Below are positions 39,010-48,100 of a DNA stretch of 64,000 nt, in pieces (the stretch's first letter is position 1; each line of letters starts with the position of its first letter). A program made the position numbers and the translations under genes. This DNA is from Flavobacterium fluviatile. Its GTDB lineage: Bacteria > Bacteroidota > Bacteroidia > Flavobacteriales > Flavobacteriaceae. The stretch covers positions 62,001-126,000 of the forward strand of contig NZ_JAADZW010000002.1 in assembly GCF_010645065.1 (NCBI RefSeq), in the 5' to 3' direction. The notes under the pieces are model-generated. The model worked only from the letters and a program-made list of their open reading frames with translations, searched no databases and was not told the origin of the DNA.

Positions 39010-42000
39010 TTAAAAATCTGCACTTAAACCAAACATTACTGTTCTGGATTGCGGATATAAACCAAGATCAACTCCTGAAGCCCAAGGAAAGTCTTCATCA
39101 TCTCCTCCAAAACGAACCTCTGGATCCATACCATCATACTCTGTAAAAGTGTATAAGTTGTTTACAGCTACATAGAACTTTAAATTTGATATGAATTTTA
39201 TGTTTGCTAATACCTCATTAAAATTATATCCTATTGTTAAGTTATTAATTCTTAAATAATCAGCATCGTGCATGTAGATGTCTGAAATTTCATTGGTGTT
39301 TCTGTTTGATACTGAAGACAATCTCGGCATCTTGTTTGATGTCCCTTCACCATGCCAGCGATCAAATACATCAGAAGTATAGTTTTGTTTCGGACTGTCA
39401 GAGAAAGATCGGTACGATTGTATAATCTGTCTTCCAAATTTACCGGCCATTGTTGTATTTAGATACACATTTTTATATTCAAAATTCAACTGAATACCTA
39501 ACTCAAAATCCGGGTTCGGTTTTCCTAAATACCCTTTATCAAGTTCGTCAATTTTTCCATCCTGGTTTTGATCTACAAAACGAACATCTCCGGGGCGCTG
39601 GTCAGCAAAGTAAGGTTGTCCAGTTGGACCAACATAAGCATCTGCTTCTTGTTGGTTTTGAATAATGCCATCTGTTTTGTAACCGTAGAAATAACCAATT
39701 GGTTGCCCCAATGATGCTCTGGAAATCTCAGAAGTTCCCTGAGACAAAACATGAGATTTTCCATGAAGTATTCCATCAGCATTGCTTACTTGCGTTACTT
39801 CATTTTTGTTGAAAGCACCACTTACTGTAGCACCATATTTAAAATCACCAATTTTATCTTTCCAGTTTACCGAAAATTCAAATCCGGAGTTTACAATAGT
39901 ACCGCCATTGACAACAGGGGGTTCTAATCCAGTTGTTCCTCCGATAGCACCTTTAACTAACCATCCTTTAGTCGATTTTTTGTACCAGTCTAAGTTTACA
40001 CCTAATCTTGAGTCTAAGAGTGCAAGATCAAGACCAAAATCTAATTGCTCCGATGTTTCCCATGATATTAAAGGATTAGGAAGATATAGAGGATAGGCGG
40101 TAGCACCTGAAACTGGTTTGGTGTCTCCGAAAAAATATCCAGGGAATGCATAAGCAATACTTGAATTATAATAGAAGGCATTATCTATATGTTCGTTTCC
40201 ATTTTGTCCCCAGCTCGCTCTTATTTTGGCATAATCAAGAATGCCGGACGTGCCTGACATAAAATCTTCTTTTGTAATTACCCAGCCTCCAGATACAGAT
40301 GGGAAATAAGCTCTTCTATTCTCTTTTGAAAAATTTGAGGATGCATCAATACGCATCGTACCAGAAAGAAGATATTTTTCTTTATAGTCATATTGCGCTC
40401 TTCCAAAGTAGGACATGATACCACCTCCTCCAGCTGCCTTATCCTGACCGTTAGCATTGATGTCATTTATTGATGCAGGAGATTTTGTATTGTTTAAATA
40501 CGCATATTTAGGATCAGTACCAAATAACAAACCATTTCTGGACGCACTAATTTCATTATTGAGATCATATTGAATTAATTCTGTCCCTGCAACAGCAGTA
40601 ATTTTGTGATCTCCAAATCTTTTTTCGTATGAAATAGTATTGGTCCAGGTCGAGTTGATACCCATATACTGATTCTGCGAAGCCCCATCAATGGCATCAT
40701 TATAAAGTACTCCTAAATGATAGGTAGGATTCATGGATCTTCCATATCCAAACCAGGAGTCAATTCCATAACTTGACCTGAATTTTAAATTCAATATTGG
40801 TTCAACTTCTGCAAATACATTACCAATAATTTTATTATCTCTTGGGTAGCTAAAATTGCTTCTGTAATATAGTACCGCTAATGGATTCGTTTGAGTATTA
40901 TGGATTCCATCTAACGTTGGGGTAAATCCTAACGGGCTTATATTTCTGTCTTTTGATGTTTGCCAATAGGCTGGCATTAGGGGATTTTGAACTAAGGCGT
41001 TATGCAAATCATTTCCATAAATATCTCCATTTGATACACTTCTGTTTTGAGTGTTTGTGTAAGTAATATTTTCTCCAACAGTAATTATATTATGAAGATC
41101 ATTCTTTTTTAATACCATTTGAGTATTTAATCTTGCAGTTAATCTTTTAAAACCGGCATCTACCAAATTTCCTCCAATAATACCATCCTGATCAAAATAG
41201 GACACCCCCATTGAGTATGTTATGTCTTCGCTGCCTCCTGTAATATTAATAGCGTGACTAACGACAGGAGCATCTTTTTTAGACATCTCATTAATCCAAT
41301 TGGTACCTTTCCAGCCGTTTTGCAGGTTATTCCAGATTTCATCACCTAATTGTGTACCGGCACCTGGATAATTGGTGTTCAGCCAGGTATTATTAGTTAA
41401 CATCGCATGCCAGTCATTTGGAGCTTTACCATCATTAACATTGCCCTCATCCATAATGTACATATACTCCTGCGCATTTAGAGGATCCAGGTTTTTATAG
41501 ATATTTTGAATACCATAATAATAATCATAACTAATTTTTGCAGGCCTTCCTTTGCGTCCTTTTACCGTTGTTACTAAAACCACTCCATTTGCCGCTCTTG
41601 AACCGTAAATGGCAGCAGAAGCCGCGTCTTTCAAGACATCAATGGACTCGATATCTGCAGGGCTCAGGTAATCTATGTTTCCAACAGGTACCCCGTCAAC
41701 AATGTACAAAGGATTTGAATTACCGTTTGTACCCATACCACGAATAGTTACTTTTGTTCCTGCACCAGGGGCACCACTATTTCTGGTAACAGCAACTCCG
41801 GGCGCAATTCCCTGAAGTGATTCCATTGCTGTTCCCATATTTAGTTCCTGAAGTGCTTCTCCTTTAAAGTTAGCAGTAGAACCGGTAATCAGACCTTTCT
41901 TTTGAGTACCATAACCAATAACTACAACCTCATTTAATCCTTGTGATTCTGTTTTTAACTTAATATCAAGTTTTGTTTTTCCATTTATGGATTGTTCAAT

Positions 42001-42240
42001 GGTATTATATCCTACAAAACTCACAACCAATGTTCCGTTTGAGGGTGCACTAATTTGATATTTTCCATCAAAATCAGAAGCTGTTGCTTTATTAGTTCCC
42101 TTTATCGAAATTGTGGCCCCAGGGACGGGTAATCCATTTTCATCATTTATAGTTCCATTTATCGTGATGTCCTGTGCCATTGCAATAACTGAAAACAATA
42201 AAGGCGAAATACAAAAAAAAAGTAATTTTGTTAATTTCAT
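39010..42240 (-). CDS. susC: SusC/RagA-family TonB-linked outer membrane transporter
   Basis: The 1076-residue outer-membrane importer takes up oligosaccharides with energy from TonB. In order: signal peptide (1-22, ending AMAQ), carboxypeptidase-like regulatory domain (about 25-105, GTINDENGLPVPGATISIKG), TonB box-plug region (LNEVVVIGYGTQKKGLITGS; VTIRGMGTNGNSNPLYIVDG; SIDVLKDAASAAIYGSRAAN), then the barrel with the C-terminal SusC motifs (DPEVRFGGDDEDFPWASGVD, then GLYPQSRTVMFGLSADF). It is the first gene of the minus-strand PUL operon. Its 5' region holds two perfect 17-bp direct repeats that may bind the divergent regulator. Confidence 0.95.
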   Translation of the reverse strand: MKLTKLLFFCISPLLFSVIAMAQDITINGTINDENGLPVPGATISIKGTNKATASDFDGKYQISAPSNGTLVVSFVGYNTIEQSINGKTKLDIKLKTESQGLNEVVVIGYGTQKKGLITGSTANFKGEALQELNMGTAMESLQGIAPGVAVTRNSGAPGAGTKVTIRGMGTNGNSNPLYIVDGVPVGNIDYLSPADIESIDVLKDAASAAIYGSRAANGVVLVTTVKGRKGRPAKISYDYYYGIQNIYKNLDPLNAQEYMYIMDEGNVNDGKAPNDWHAMLTNNTWLNTNYPGAGTQLGDEIWNNLQNGWKGTNWINEMSKKDAPVVSHAINITGGSEDITYSMGVSYFDQDGIIGGNLVDAGFKRLTARLNTQMVLKKNDLHNIITVGENITYTNTQNRSVSNGDIYGNDLHNALVQNPLMPAYWQTSKDRNISPLGFTPTLDGIHNTQTNPLAVLYYRSNFSYPRDNKIIGNVFAEVEPILNLKFRSSYGIDSWFGYGRSMNPTYHLGVLYNDAIDGASQNQYMGINSTWTNTISYEKRFGDHKITAVAGTELIQYDLNNEISASRNGLLFGTDPKYAYLNNTKSPASINDINANGQDKAAGGGGIMSYFGRAQYDYKEKYLLSGTMRIDASSNFSKENRRAYFPSVSGGWVITKEDFMSGTSGILDYAKIRASWGQNGNEHIDNAFYYNSSIAYAFPGYFFGDTKPVSGATAYPLYLPNPLISWETSEQLDFGLDLALLDSRLGVNLDWYKKSTKGWLVKGAIGGTTGLEPPVVNGGTIVNSGFEFSVNWKDKIGDFKYGATVSGAFNKNEVTQVSNADGILHGKSHVLSQGTSEISRASLGQPIGYFYGYKTDGIIQNQQEADAYVGPTGQPYFADQRPGDVRFVDQNQDGKIDELDKGYLGKPNPDFELGIQLNFEYKNVYLNTTMAGKFGRQIIQSYRSFSDSPKQNYTSDVFDRWHGEGTSNKMPRLSSVSNRNTNEISDIYMHDADYLRINNLTIGYNFNEVLANIKFISNLKFYVAVNNLYTFTEYDGMDPEVRFGGDDEDFPWASGVDLGLYPQSRTVMFGLSADF

Positions 42241-42322
42241 TTTTCTAAAAATTTTGGTTAATTAATTAGTAATTTGATGCAATAATAAAGTTAAATTTTA
42301 ATTAAATACATTTTATTTTCTT

Positions 42323-42372
42323 TACAAAAACACATCAAAGTAAAAATTAATACGCTACAAAAACACATCAAA
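42323..42372. promoter_or_regulatory. Pair of 17-bp direct repeats in the susC/regulator divergent region
   Basis: TACAAAAACACATCAAA occurs at 42323-42339 and again at 42356-42372, exactly 33 bases apart, about three helical turns. The repeats lie about 85-130 bases upstream of susC and are good operator candidates for the divergent regulator. The 325-base region 42241-42565 is otherwise extremely AT-rich, with no gene and no full-consensus promoter that I could place. Confidence 0.6.
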
Positions 42373-42565
42373 ACATTTTTAAATATTTGATTTTCAATTA
42401 TATAAAAATATTTTTATATTGTTATGATATTGTTAATTATTTTAAAAAAACACTACATTTATAAAAAACTATGATTTTGTAGATGACAATAAAATTTGAA
42501 TACTCTAAATATTTAAAATAGTGTATAAATCACAATTAACATTAATTATAAATAGGTATAAAAGC

Positions 42566-45433
42566 ATGAAATTTATAAATTACTTTTTTTGCGTATTATT
42601 GTCCTGTATCAGCAATAGCTTTTGTCAGGTGAAAAGCATAGGGCTGCCGGATTTGAAAAATTACAAGAGAATAGAATATAAGGGAGGTACGCAAAACTGG
42701 AATATTGATCAGGATGCGAATGGTAATGTATATTTTGCTAATAATAGTGGATTAATTCAATTTGATGGTTCAGCATGGCGAACATATACCCTCCCAAATA
42801 AAGAGGCAGTCAAAAGTCTCAAGATAGATAGCTCGGGAAACATTTTTGTGGGAGGAAACGATGAGTTTGGTTATTTTAAACCAAACAGTAAAGGAGGATT
42901 TGAATATTACTCTCTCTCCGGATTACTCAGCAAAAAGGAAAGACATAATATAAATTTAATCTGGAAGATTCATATCTATCAAGGAGAAGTTGTTTTTCAA
43001 TCTTTCACAAAAGCTTTTTTTTATAAAAATAACCATTTAAGAGTCCTTAATGCTCCAAAAAAATTTCAATTCTCTTTTCTTGTCAAAGACAGACTTTTCT
43101 TTCAGGATAAAGGTTCTGGTATTTTGGAATATAAAAACAACAGATTATTTAAACTAAAAGGAACTTTATCTTTAAATGACAAGGAAGTTTGGGGTATTTT
43201 TTCATTTCAGAACAATAAATTACTTTTGGCAACTTTAGAAGAGGGACTATTTTTATATGATTACAATAATTTAATACCATGGGAAACCGAGGCAAATGAT
43301 TTTATTAAAAAAAACAGTTCCCTTGGTGGTTCTATTATAAAAAATAAATTCATCATTTTAAATTCGGTACTCAATGGAATGATCGTTTGTGATTTAGAAG
43401 GAAAGATTATTCAGCATTTAAATAGACAAAAAGGACTTCAGAATAATACCATTTTAACATCTTTTATCGACAATAAAAATAACCTCTGGCTTGGACTTGA
43501 TAATGGAATTGCTTTCGTTAACGAAAGTTCACCATTTACATATTTCGGATTTAGTTATAATATAAGTACCGTTTATGCCTCAGTTCTGTATGAAGGGAAT
43601 TTGTATGTTGCAACAAATCAGGGCGTGTTTTATCATTTATGGAACGACAGTTTTAAAGAGGATATGTTTAAACTTGTTGAAGGCACCACTGCTCAGTCAT
43701 GGAATGTACAGGTGCTGGATAATGAACTTGTTTGTGCAAATAACAGAGGTGCATTAGTAATCAAGAATGGGAAAGTAATTAGGGTAATTGATTCAAAAGG
43801 ATATTATGGATTTAAAAAAATACCAAATCGTCCGGGGTTTTTTATCGGTTCAAATTATGACGGATTTGCCATTTTTCATAAAACAGACAAAGGATTACAA
43901 TTCAGCAATCAGGTTTATGGATTTGATAAATCATCTGGTGATTTTGAGATTGATCAATCTTATTTATGGCTTAAAAGAAACAAATCTTTGTATCGAATGA
44001 CTTTAAGCGAAGATTTAAAAAGTTTTTTAAACATTAAGGAAATAGTTAGTCTCAATAATAAGTTCAAGAATATAGGCAGTATCCAAAAAATAGAAGGTAA
44101 AATTTATTTTCAGACTAACAATCATTTTTATAAGTACTCAACTGAGCAGGAAACATTTTATGAAGATAAAAAAATGTCTTCTCTATTTAAAAATATTCCC
44201 ATTATAAATGATCTAAAAGAAGATTCAAAATCAAATTTATGGTTTACTTATAATGAATCTTTGGGGGTTATGATGAAAGAAAAAAATAAATATAAAAATA
44301 TTGATGCGTTATTTTCAAAGCTGACAGGAAACATTGTCAATAATGATTTTTCCGTAAATACAATTGATTCTAAAAATATTTTTATTGGGCTAACGGAGGG
44401 TCTTGCGCATTACGACTCTGAATTGTTTGATAACTATATAACCAAACCACGAGCCTTTATCCGCACTTTTTCTTTTCCCGGTGATACCATCACTTTAAAT
44501 AATAGTAATCAAAATAAAATTGATAATATACGAATTCCATACTCTTCAAACCATGTTCGATTTACATTTTCATCTCCAACTTATGAGAATCTCGAAAATT
44601 TACAGTTTTCTTTTCAATTAGAAAACTTTGACGAAAAATGGAGCAACTGGTCTGCCATTTCAATTAAAGAATATACTAATCTTAGGGAAGGTAATTATAT
44701 AATGAAAGTAAAAGTTAGAGATAGTTATGGCGTTGAGTCTGAACCTTCAGTTGTTTCATTTAAAATTTTGCCACCCTGGTACAGGCATATCACAGCTTAC
44801 TTACTTTATCTGTTGATTGTCTGTTCCGGTATTTATTTTATTTCAAACAGGATTAAGCTAAAAATCAGAAAAAATAAATATTACGAAACAATTGAGCAAA
44901 GGCGTTTGTATCTTGAAAAGGAAGCCAAAATCAGGCATGAACAGCACGAACTCGAAAAAGAAATTGAAAAACTGAAAAGTGATAAACTTCAAATTAAGAT
45001 TCTGGCAAAAGACAAAGAGCTTGTGAATAATTCGTTGCAGGTGGTAAAGAAAAATAAAACCCTGAATACCATAATAAGCAAGCTGAAAGATATCGATACC
45101 AGTATATTGGATGATTCAACGAAATCTGAATTCAATAAGCTTCATAAAAGTATTGTAAAAGAGGTCAATACCGACAAAAGCTGGAAAGATTTAGAAAAAC
45201 ATATTAAAAATGTACATTTCGATTTCCTGAAAAGACTAAAAGAAAAATACCCTACCATTTCTCCACGAGAACTGGATTTGTCAACCTATTTACTGATGAA
45301 CATGTCAACCAAAGAAATTGCAGAAATTATGAATATATCGAATGGCGGAGTAGAATTGGCCCGATACCGATTGAGAAAAAAACTTGGTTTAAATAAGAAA
45401 GAAAATCTTATTGGGTTTTTGATGAGTATATAA
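42566..45433 (+). CDS. Membrane-bound SusR-like PUL regulator (Reg_prop / Y_Y_Y / LuxR-type HTH)
   Basis: From the ATG at 42566 the protein is 955 residues; an in-frame ATG at 42521 would precede the signal peptide and is rejected. Order of parts: signal peptide (MKFINYFFCVLLSCISNSFC), a long periplasmic two-propeller-like sensor (repeats such as DGSAWRTYTLPNKEAVKSLK and NNLWLGLDNGIAFVNESSPF), a triple-tyrosine domain ending ILPPWYRH (PPWY at 736-739), one membrane helix (about 743-763), a cytoplasmic coiled coil, and a C-terminal LuxR-type helix-turn-helix (about 897-955, SPRELDLSTYLLMNMSTKEI). No histidine kinase or receiver is present, so it is SusR-like rather than a hybrid two-component protein. 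It probably senses oligosaccharide in the periplasm and activates susCD. Confidence 0.85.
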   Translation: MKFINYFFCVLLSCISNSFCQVKSIGLPDLKNYKRIEYKGGTQNWNIDQDANGNVYFANNSGLIQFDGSAWRTYTLPNKEAVKSLKIDSSGNIFVGGNDEFGYFKPNSKGGFEYYSLSGLLSKKERHNINLIWKIHIYQGEVVFQSFTKAFFYKNNHLRVLNAPKKFQFSFLVKDRLFFQDKGSGILEYKNNRLFKLKGTLSLNDKEVWGIFSFQNNKLLLATLEEGLFLYDYNNLIPWETEANDFIKKNSSLGGSIIKNKFIILNSVLNGMIVCDLEGKIIQHLNRQKGLQNNTILTSFIDNKNNLWLGLDNGIAFVNESSPFTYFGFSYNISTVYASVLYEGNLYVATNQGVFYHLWNDSFKEDMFKLVEGTTAQSWNVQVLDNELVCANNRGALVIKNGKVIRVIDSKGYYGFKKIPNRPGFFIGSNYDGFAIFHKTDKGLQFSNQVYGFDKSSGDFEIDQSYLWLKRNKSLYRMTLSEDLKSFLNIKEIVSLNNKFKNIGSIQKIEGKIYFQTNNHFYKYSTEQETFYEDKKMSSLFKNIPIINDLKEDSKSNLWFTYNESLGVMMKEKNKYKNIDALFSKLTGNIVNNDFSVNTIDSKNIFIGLTEGLAHYDSELFDNYITKPRAFIRTFSFPGDTITLNNSNQNKIDNIRIPYSSNHVRFTFSSPTYENLENLQFSFQLENFDEKWSNWSAISIKEYTNLREGNYIMKVKVRDSYGVESEPSVVSFKILPPWYRHITAYLLYLLIVCSGIYFISNRIKLKIRKNKYYETIEQRRLYLEKEAKIRHEQHELEKEIEKLKSDKLQIKILAKDKELVNNSLQVVKKNKTLNTIISKLKDIDTSILDDSTKSEFNKLHKSIVKEVNTDKSWKDLEKHIKNVHFDFLKRLKEKYPTISPRELDLSTYLLMNMSTKEIAEIMNISNGGVELARYRLRKKLGLNKKENLIGFLMSI

Positions 45434-45440
45434 AAAAGGA

Positions 45441-45476
45441 ATGCCTCATCAGAGAAAAGTGATGAGGCGTTTTTAT
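45441..45476 (+). terminator. Terminator of the PUL regulator
   Basis: The stem GCCTCATCA/TGATGAGGC has loop GAGAAAAG and is followed by a T-rich run. It lies between the convergent regulator and deoxynucleoside kinase genes. Confidence 0.85.
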
Positions 45477-45501
45477 TTGTGTACTATTTGGAAATATATT
45501 C

Positions 45502-46116
45502 CTAAAACAATCCATTCAGTTCAGCATCAATCCGGTTAATGATGTTTCCTAAATCTTCAGGGTTGTCAACAAAATTAATGTTGTCAACATCAATAATCAG
45601 TAATTTACCCTTGGCGTAAGTCTGAACCCATGCTTCGTACCTTTCGTTGAGGCGGCTCAGATAATCAATAGAAATTGAGTTTTCGTATTCGCGTCCGCGT
45701 TTGTGGATTTGCCCGACTAAATTTGGAATAGAACTTCTTAAATAAATCAGCAAATCAGGCGGTTTTACCAGTGATTCCATTAATTCAAATAAAGAAGTAT
45801 AATTTTCAAAATCACGGGTGGTCATTAAACCCATTGAATATAAGTTGGGAGCAAAAATATGGGCATCTTCATAAATCGTTCTGTCCTGAATGATTTTTTT
45901 TCCGCTTTGACGAATCTGCTGCACCTGACGAAAACGGCTGTTTAAGAAATAAATCTGCAGATTAAATGACCAGCGTTCCATCTGGTGGTAAAAATCATCC
46001 AGATACGGATTATCAACAACATCTTCATAATGAGGTTCCCATTTAAAATGTTTGGCCAGCAATTTAGTCAAAGTTGTTTTTCCAGCGCCAATGTTTCCTG
46101 CTATTGCTATGTGCAT
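45502..46116 (-). CDS. Deoxynucleoside kinase
   Basis: The 204-residue enzyme phosphorylates deoxynucleosides for salvage. It starts MHIAIAGNIGAGKTTLTKLL with the P-loop GNIGAGKTT. Then come HYEDVVDNPYLDDFY (substrate acid), FLNSRFRQV, the DRTIYEDAHIFAPNLYSMG motif (ERS/DRT-like) and the lid RGREYENSISIDYL. These features are those of the deoxyadenosine/deoxyguanosine kinase family; which base it prefers cannot be said. Its ATG overlaps the stop of the upstream gene by one base (TAATG), which implies translational coupling. Confidence 0.9.
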   Translation of the reverse strand: MHIAIAGNIGAGKTTLTKLLAKHFKWEPHYEDVVDNPYLDDFYHQMERWSFNLQIYFLNSRFRQVQQIRQSGKKIIQDRTIYEDAHIFAPNLYSMGLMTTRDFENYTSLFELMESLVKPPDLLIYLRSSIPNLVGQIHKRGREYENSISIDYLSRLNERYEAWVQTYAKGKLLIIDVDNINFVDNPEDLGNIINRIDAELNGLF

Positions 46117-46931
46117 TACGGTATTACGATTTTATAATTGGTAATTTCTTTAGGTGTAAAAATAGATAAAATTTGGTCTTTGTAATAAAATTTATGTAAT
46201 GATTTTTCTGTGATTCCAATTTCAGAAACGGTTTCAGATCCATCGTTTTGGATGTCTTTAAAATACAGTAAATTAGCTTTGCTGTAAATATATTGTTTCG
46301 GACTTAAGATCAGTATTTTATCAAAATCATCTATTTTTCCTAATGATGATGTTTTGCCAAAGATATCGCAGGAAAACCAGTTGTTTTTTTCATCAATCCA
46401 GTAAAAGGTATTGAAATCGGTCTGGTAAAATTTAATGTTTTCTGTAAGCGGAGTTGAAACCGTTTTGTAGTCGTTTTTTAAATAATCGAAAAGGCCAATC
46501 TGCTGGTTAAGGGAGTTGTAAATCCAGAGCTGATTTTGAGTTGACATGCCAGTGGCCGTGACTACAATAGGAATATTGTTTTGAGAAAAATTAATCTCAC
46601 TAATTTTATTTAATTGATTGTCAAGCAAAACCACACTGTTGAAATCTTCGTAAAACAATACAATTTTAAGTGGATTCAGAATATCTGCTTTTGTGATTTT
46701 TCCTAATGAGAGGTTTTTATATTCAAAAAACTCTTTCCCTTTTATTTTACTAAAAACATTATCTTTTATCTGATATGAAAACCCAAAAGAGTCATAACCT
46801 AAAAATTCATCAGCATTAATACTGAAATTTGTAGTGCGTGTGGCAGTTATATTTTGATTTTGCGCAAAAACGACCGGAAAAGAACAGGCAATAAAAACCA
46901 GGATTAAAATTATGCGTTCAGTTTTGCTCAT
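46116..46931 (-). CDS. Hypothetical secreted protein, beta-propeller-like
   Basis: I do not recognise a named family. The ATG at 46931 (MSKTERIILILVFIACSFPV) gives a 271-residue protein with a signal peptide cleaved after VVFAQ; the longer ORF from 47012 would bury that signal. The body repeats a strand pattern with aromatic turns: YKNLSLGKITKADILNPLKI, NSVVLLDNQLNKISEINFSQ, LWIYNSLNQQIGLFDYLK and YIYSKANLLYFKDIQNDG. These look like the blades of a small propeller. It overlaps the deoxynucleoside kinase start by one base. Function is unknown. Confidence 0.65.
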   Translation of the reverse strand: MSKTERIILILVFIACSFPVVFAQNQNITATRTTNFSINADEFLGYDSFGFSYQIKDNVFSKIKGKEFFEYKNLSLGKITKADILNPLKIVLFYEDFNSVVLLDNQLNKISEINFSQNNIPIVVTATGMSTQNQLWIYNSLNQQIGLFDYLKNDYKTVSTPLTENIKFYQTDFNTFYWIDEKNNWFSCDIFGKTSSLGKIDDFDKILILSPKQYIYSKANLLYFKDIQNDGSETVSEIGITEKSLHKFYYKDQILSIFTPKEITNYKIVIP

Positions 46932-47111
46932 TTGAATTGGATTTCTGAACGCCAAATTACAAAAATCTACTGTAGAAAGCTTTTTAAAATGCTTTTTAGT
47001 TGATTTTGACATTTAAACTTTTTAAGATTCTAATGGTCTAAGTAATAAACAATTTTGTCTATACCTTGCCCGTATTGATATATTATATTTTCGACATCTT
47101 AAAATTAATAA

Positions 47112-47119
47112 TACATTTG
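47112..47119 (+). promoter_or_regulatory. Putative -7 box of the GLPGLI-receptor operon
   Basis: TACATTTG matches TAnnTTTG and lies 42 bases before the GLPGLI gene. No TTG was found at the -33 position. Confidence 0.45.
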
Positions 47120-47161
47120 GATGTAAGTTTTATCGGATTACTCAATCTTTAAAAGAAAACA

Positions 47162-48052
47162 ATGAAAAAAATATCATATTATTTGCTTTTAGTACTTGCT
47201 TTCAGTCAGGTACAGGCACAGAAAGATTTTCAGGGAATGGCTGTTTATGAGTCAAAAACTCAGGCGCCTAAATTTGATGGAATGCGCGCCGGAAATCGCG
47301 ATATTACACCTGAAATGCAAAAAACGATGGAAGAAAGAATGAAAAAAATGTTAGAAAAAACATTTATTCTGAACTTCAATAAGTCAGCTTCTATTTATAA
47401 GGAAGAAGAAAAATTAGAAGCTCCCGGACAACAAGGCGGCGGAATGAGAATGATGTTCAGCTCTATGATGGGCGGTGGAGGCACTTTCTACAAAGATGTA
47501 AAAACTAAAACCTATACAGTCGATAAAGAATTTATGGGGAAAGAATTTCTGGTTAAAGATTCGCTGCCAAAACTAAACTGGAAACTAGAACAGGAAACCA
47601 AACAAATTGGCGGCTACACCTGTAATAAAGCAACGGCTGTAAAAGAAACCAGTAAAACCGATTTTAGAAACTTAAGGCCTAAAAACAATGATGATAAAAA
47701 GGATGAGGCAAAAAAGACATCAGGAGAAACAAAAACCAATTTTGAAGATAATTTTGAAATGCCAGAAGAAATAGTTGTAACGGCATGGTACTCGCCGGAA
47801 ATTCCAATTAATCAGGGACCCGAAAATTATTGGGGATTACCAGGTTTGATCTTGGAAATTAATGATGGAACCACAACAATTTTATGTTCAAAAATCGTTT
47901 TGAATGCCAAAGAAAAGGCTGACATAAAAGCGCCGGCTAAAGGGAAAGAAGTTTCTCAGAAAGAATATGACGAAACGGTGGTAAAAAAGATGAAAGAATT
48001 TAGGGAAATGAATCGCGGCCGCGCCGGTGGACCTCCGGTAATGGGAAGATAA
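47162..48052 (+). CDS. GLPGLI family secreted protein
   Basis: The 296-residue protein has a signal peptide (MKKISYYLLLVLAFSQVQAQ) and the family hallmark near residue 222, NYWGLPGLILEINDGTTTI. Upstream of it, the segment IGGYTCNKATAVKETSK and the tail VTAWYSPEIPINQGP are typical of the family. A methionine-rich stretch (GGGMRMMFSSMMGGGGTFYK) near residue 98 is notable. GLPGLI proteins are common in Flavobacteria and usually sit beside an outer-membrane receptor, as here. Their role is unknown; partnership with the receptor in uptake of a peptide or metal is plausible, given the Met-rich segment. Confidence 0.88.
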   Translation: MKKISYYLLLVLAFSQVQAQKDFQGMAVYESKTQAPKFDGMRAGNRDITPEMQKTMEERMKKMLEKTFILNFNKSASIYKEEEKLEAPGQQGGGMRMMFSSMMGGGGTFYKDVKTKTYTVDKEFMGKEFLVKDSLPKLNWKLEQETKQIGGYTCNKATAVKETSKTDFRNLRPKNNDDKKDEAKKTSGETKTNFEDNFEMPEEIVVTAWYSPEIPINQGPENYWGLPGLILEINDGTTTILCSKIVLNAKEKADIKAPAKGKEVSQKEYDETVVKKMKEFREMNRGRAGGPPVMGR

Positions 48053-48100
48053 AAACTATAAAATCCAAATTTTTTTAAAAACAAATTCCAATCTTTTATA

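Noticed and set aside
39450-39782. Several ORFs of 60-70 codons antisense to or inside susC
   Set aside because: They are shadows of a long, well supported coding frame; none has a start context or domain of its own.
42521-42565. Upstream ATG of the PUL regulator
   Set aside because: It would place 15 extra residues before a clear signal peptide.
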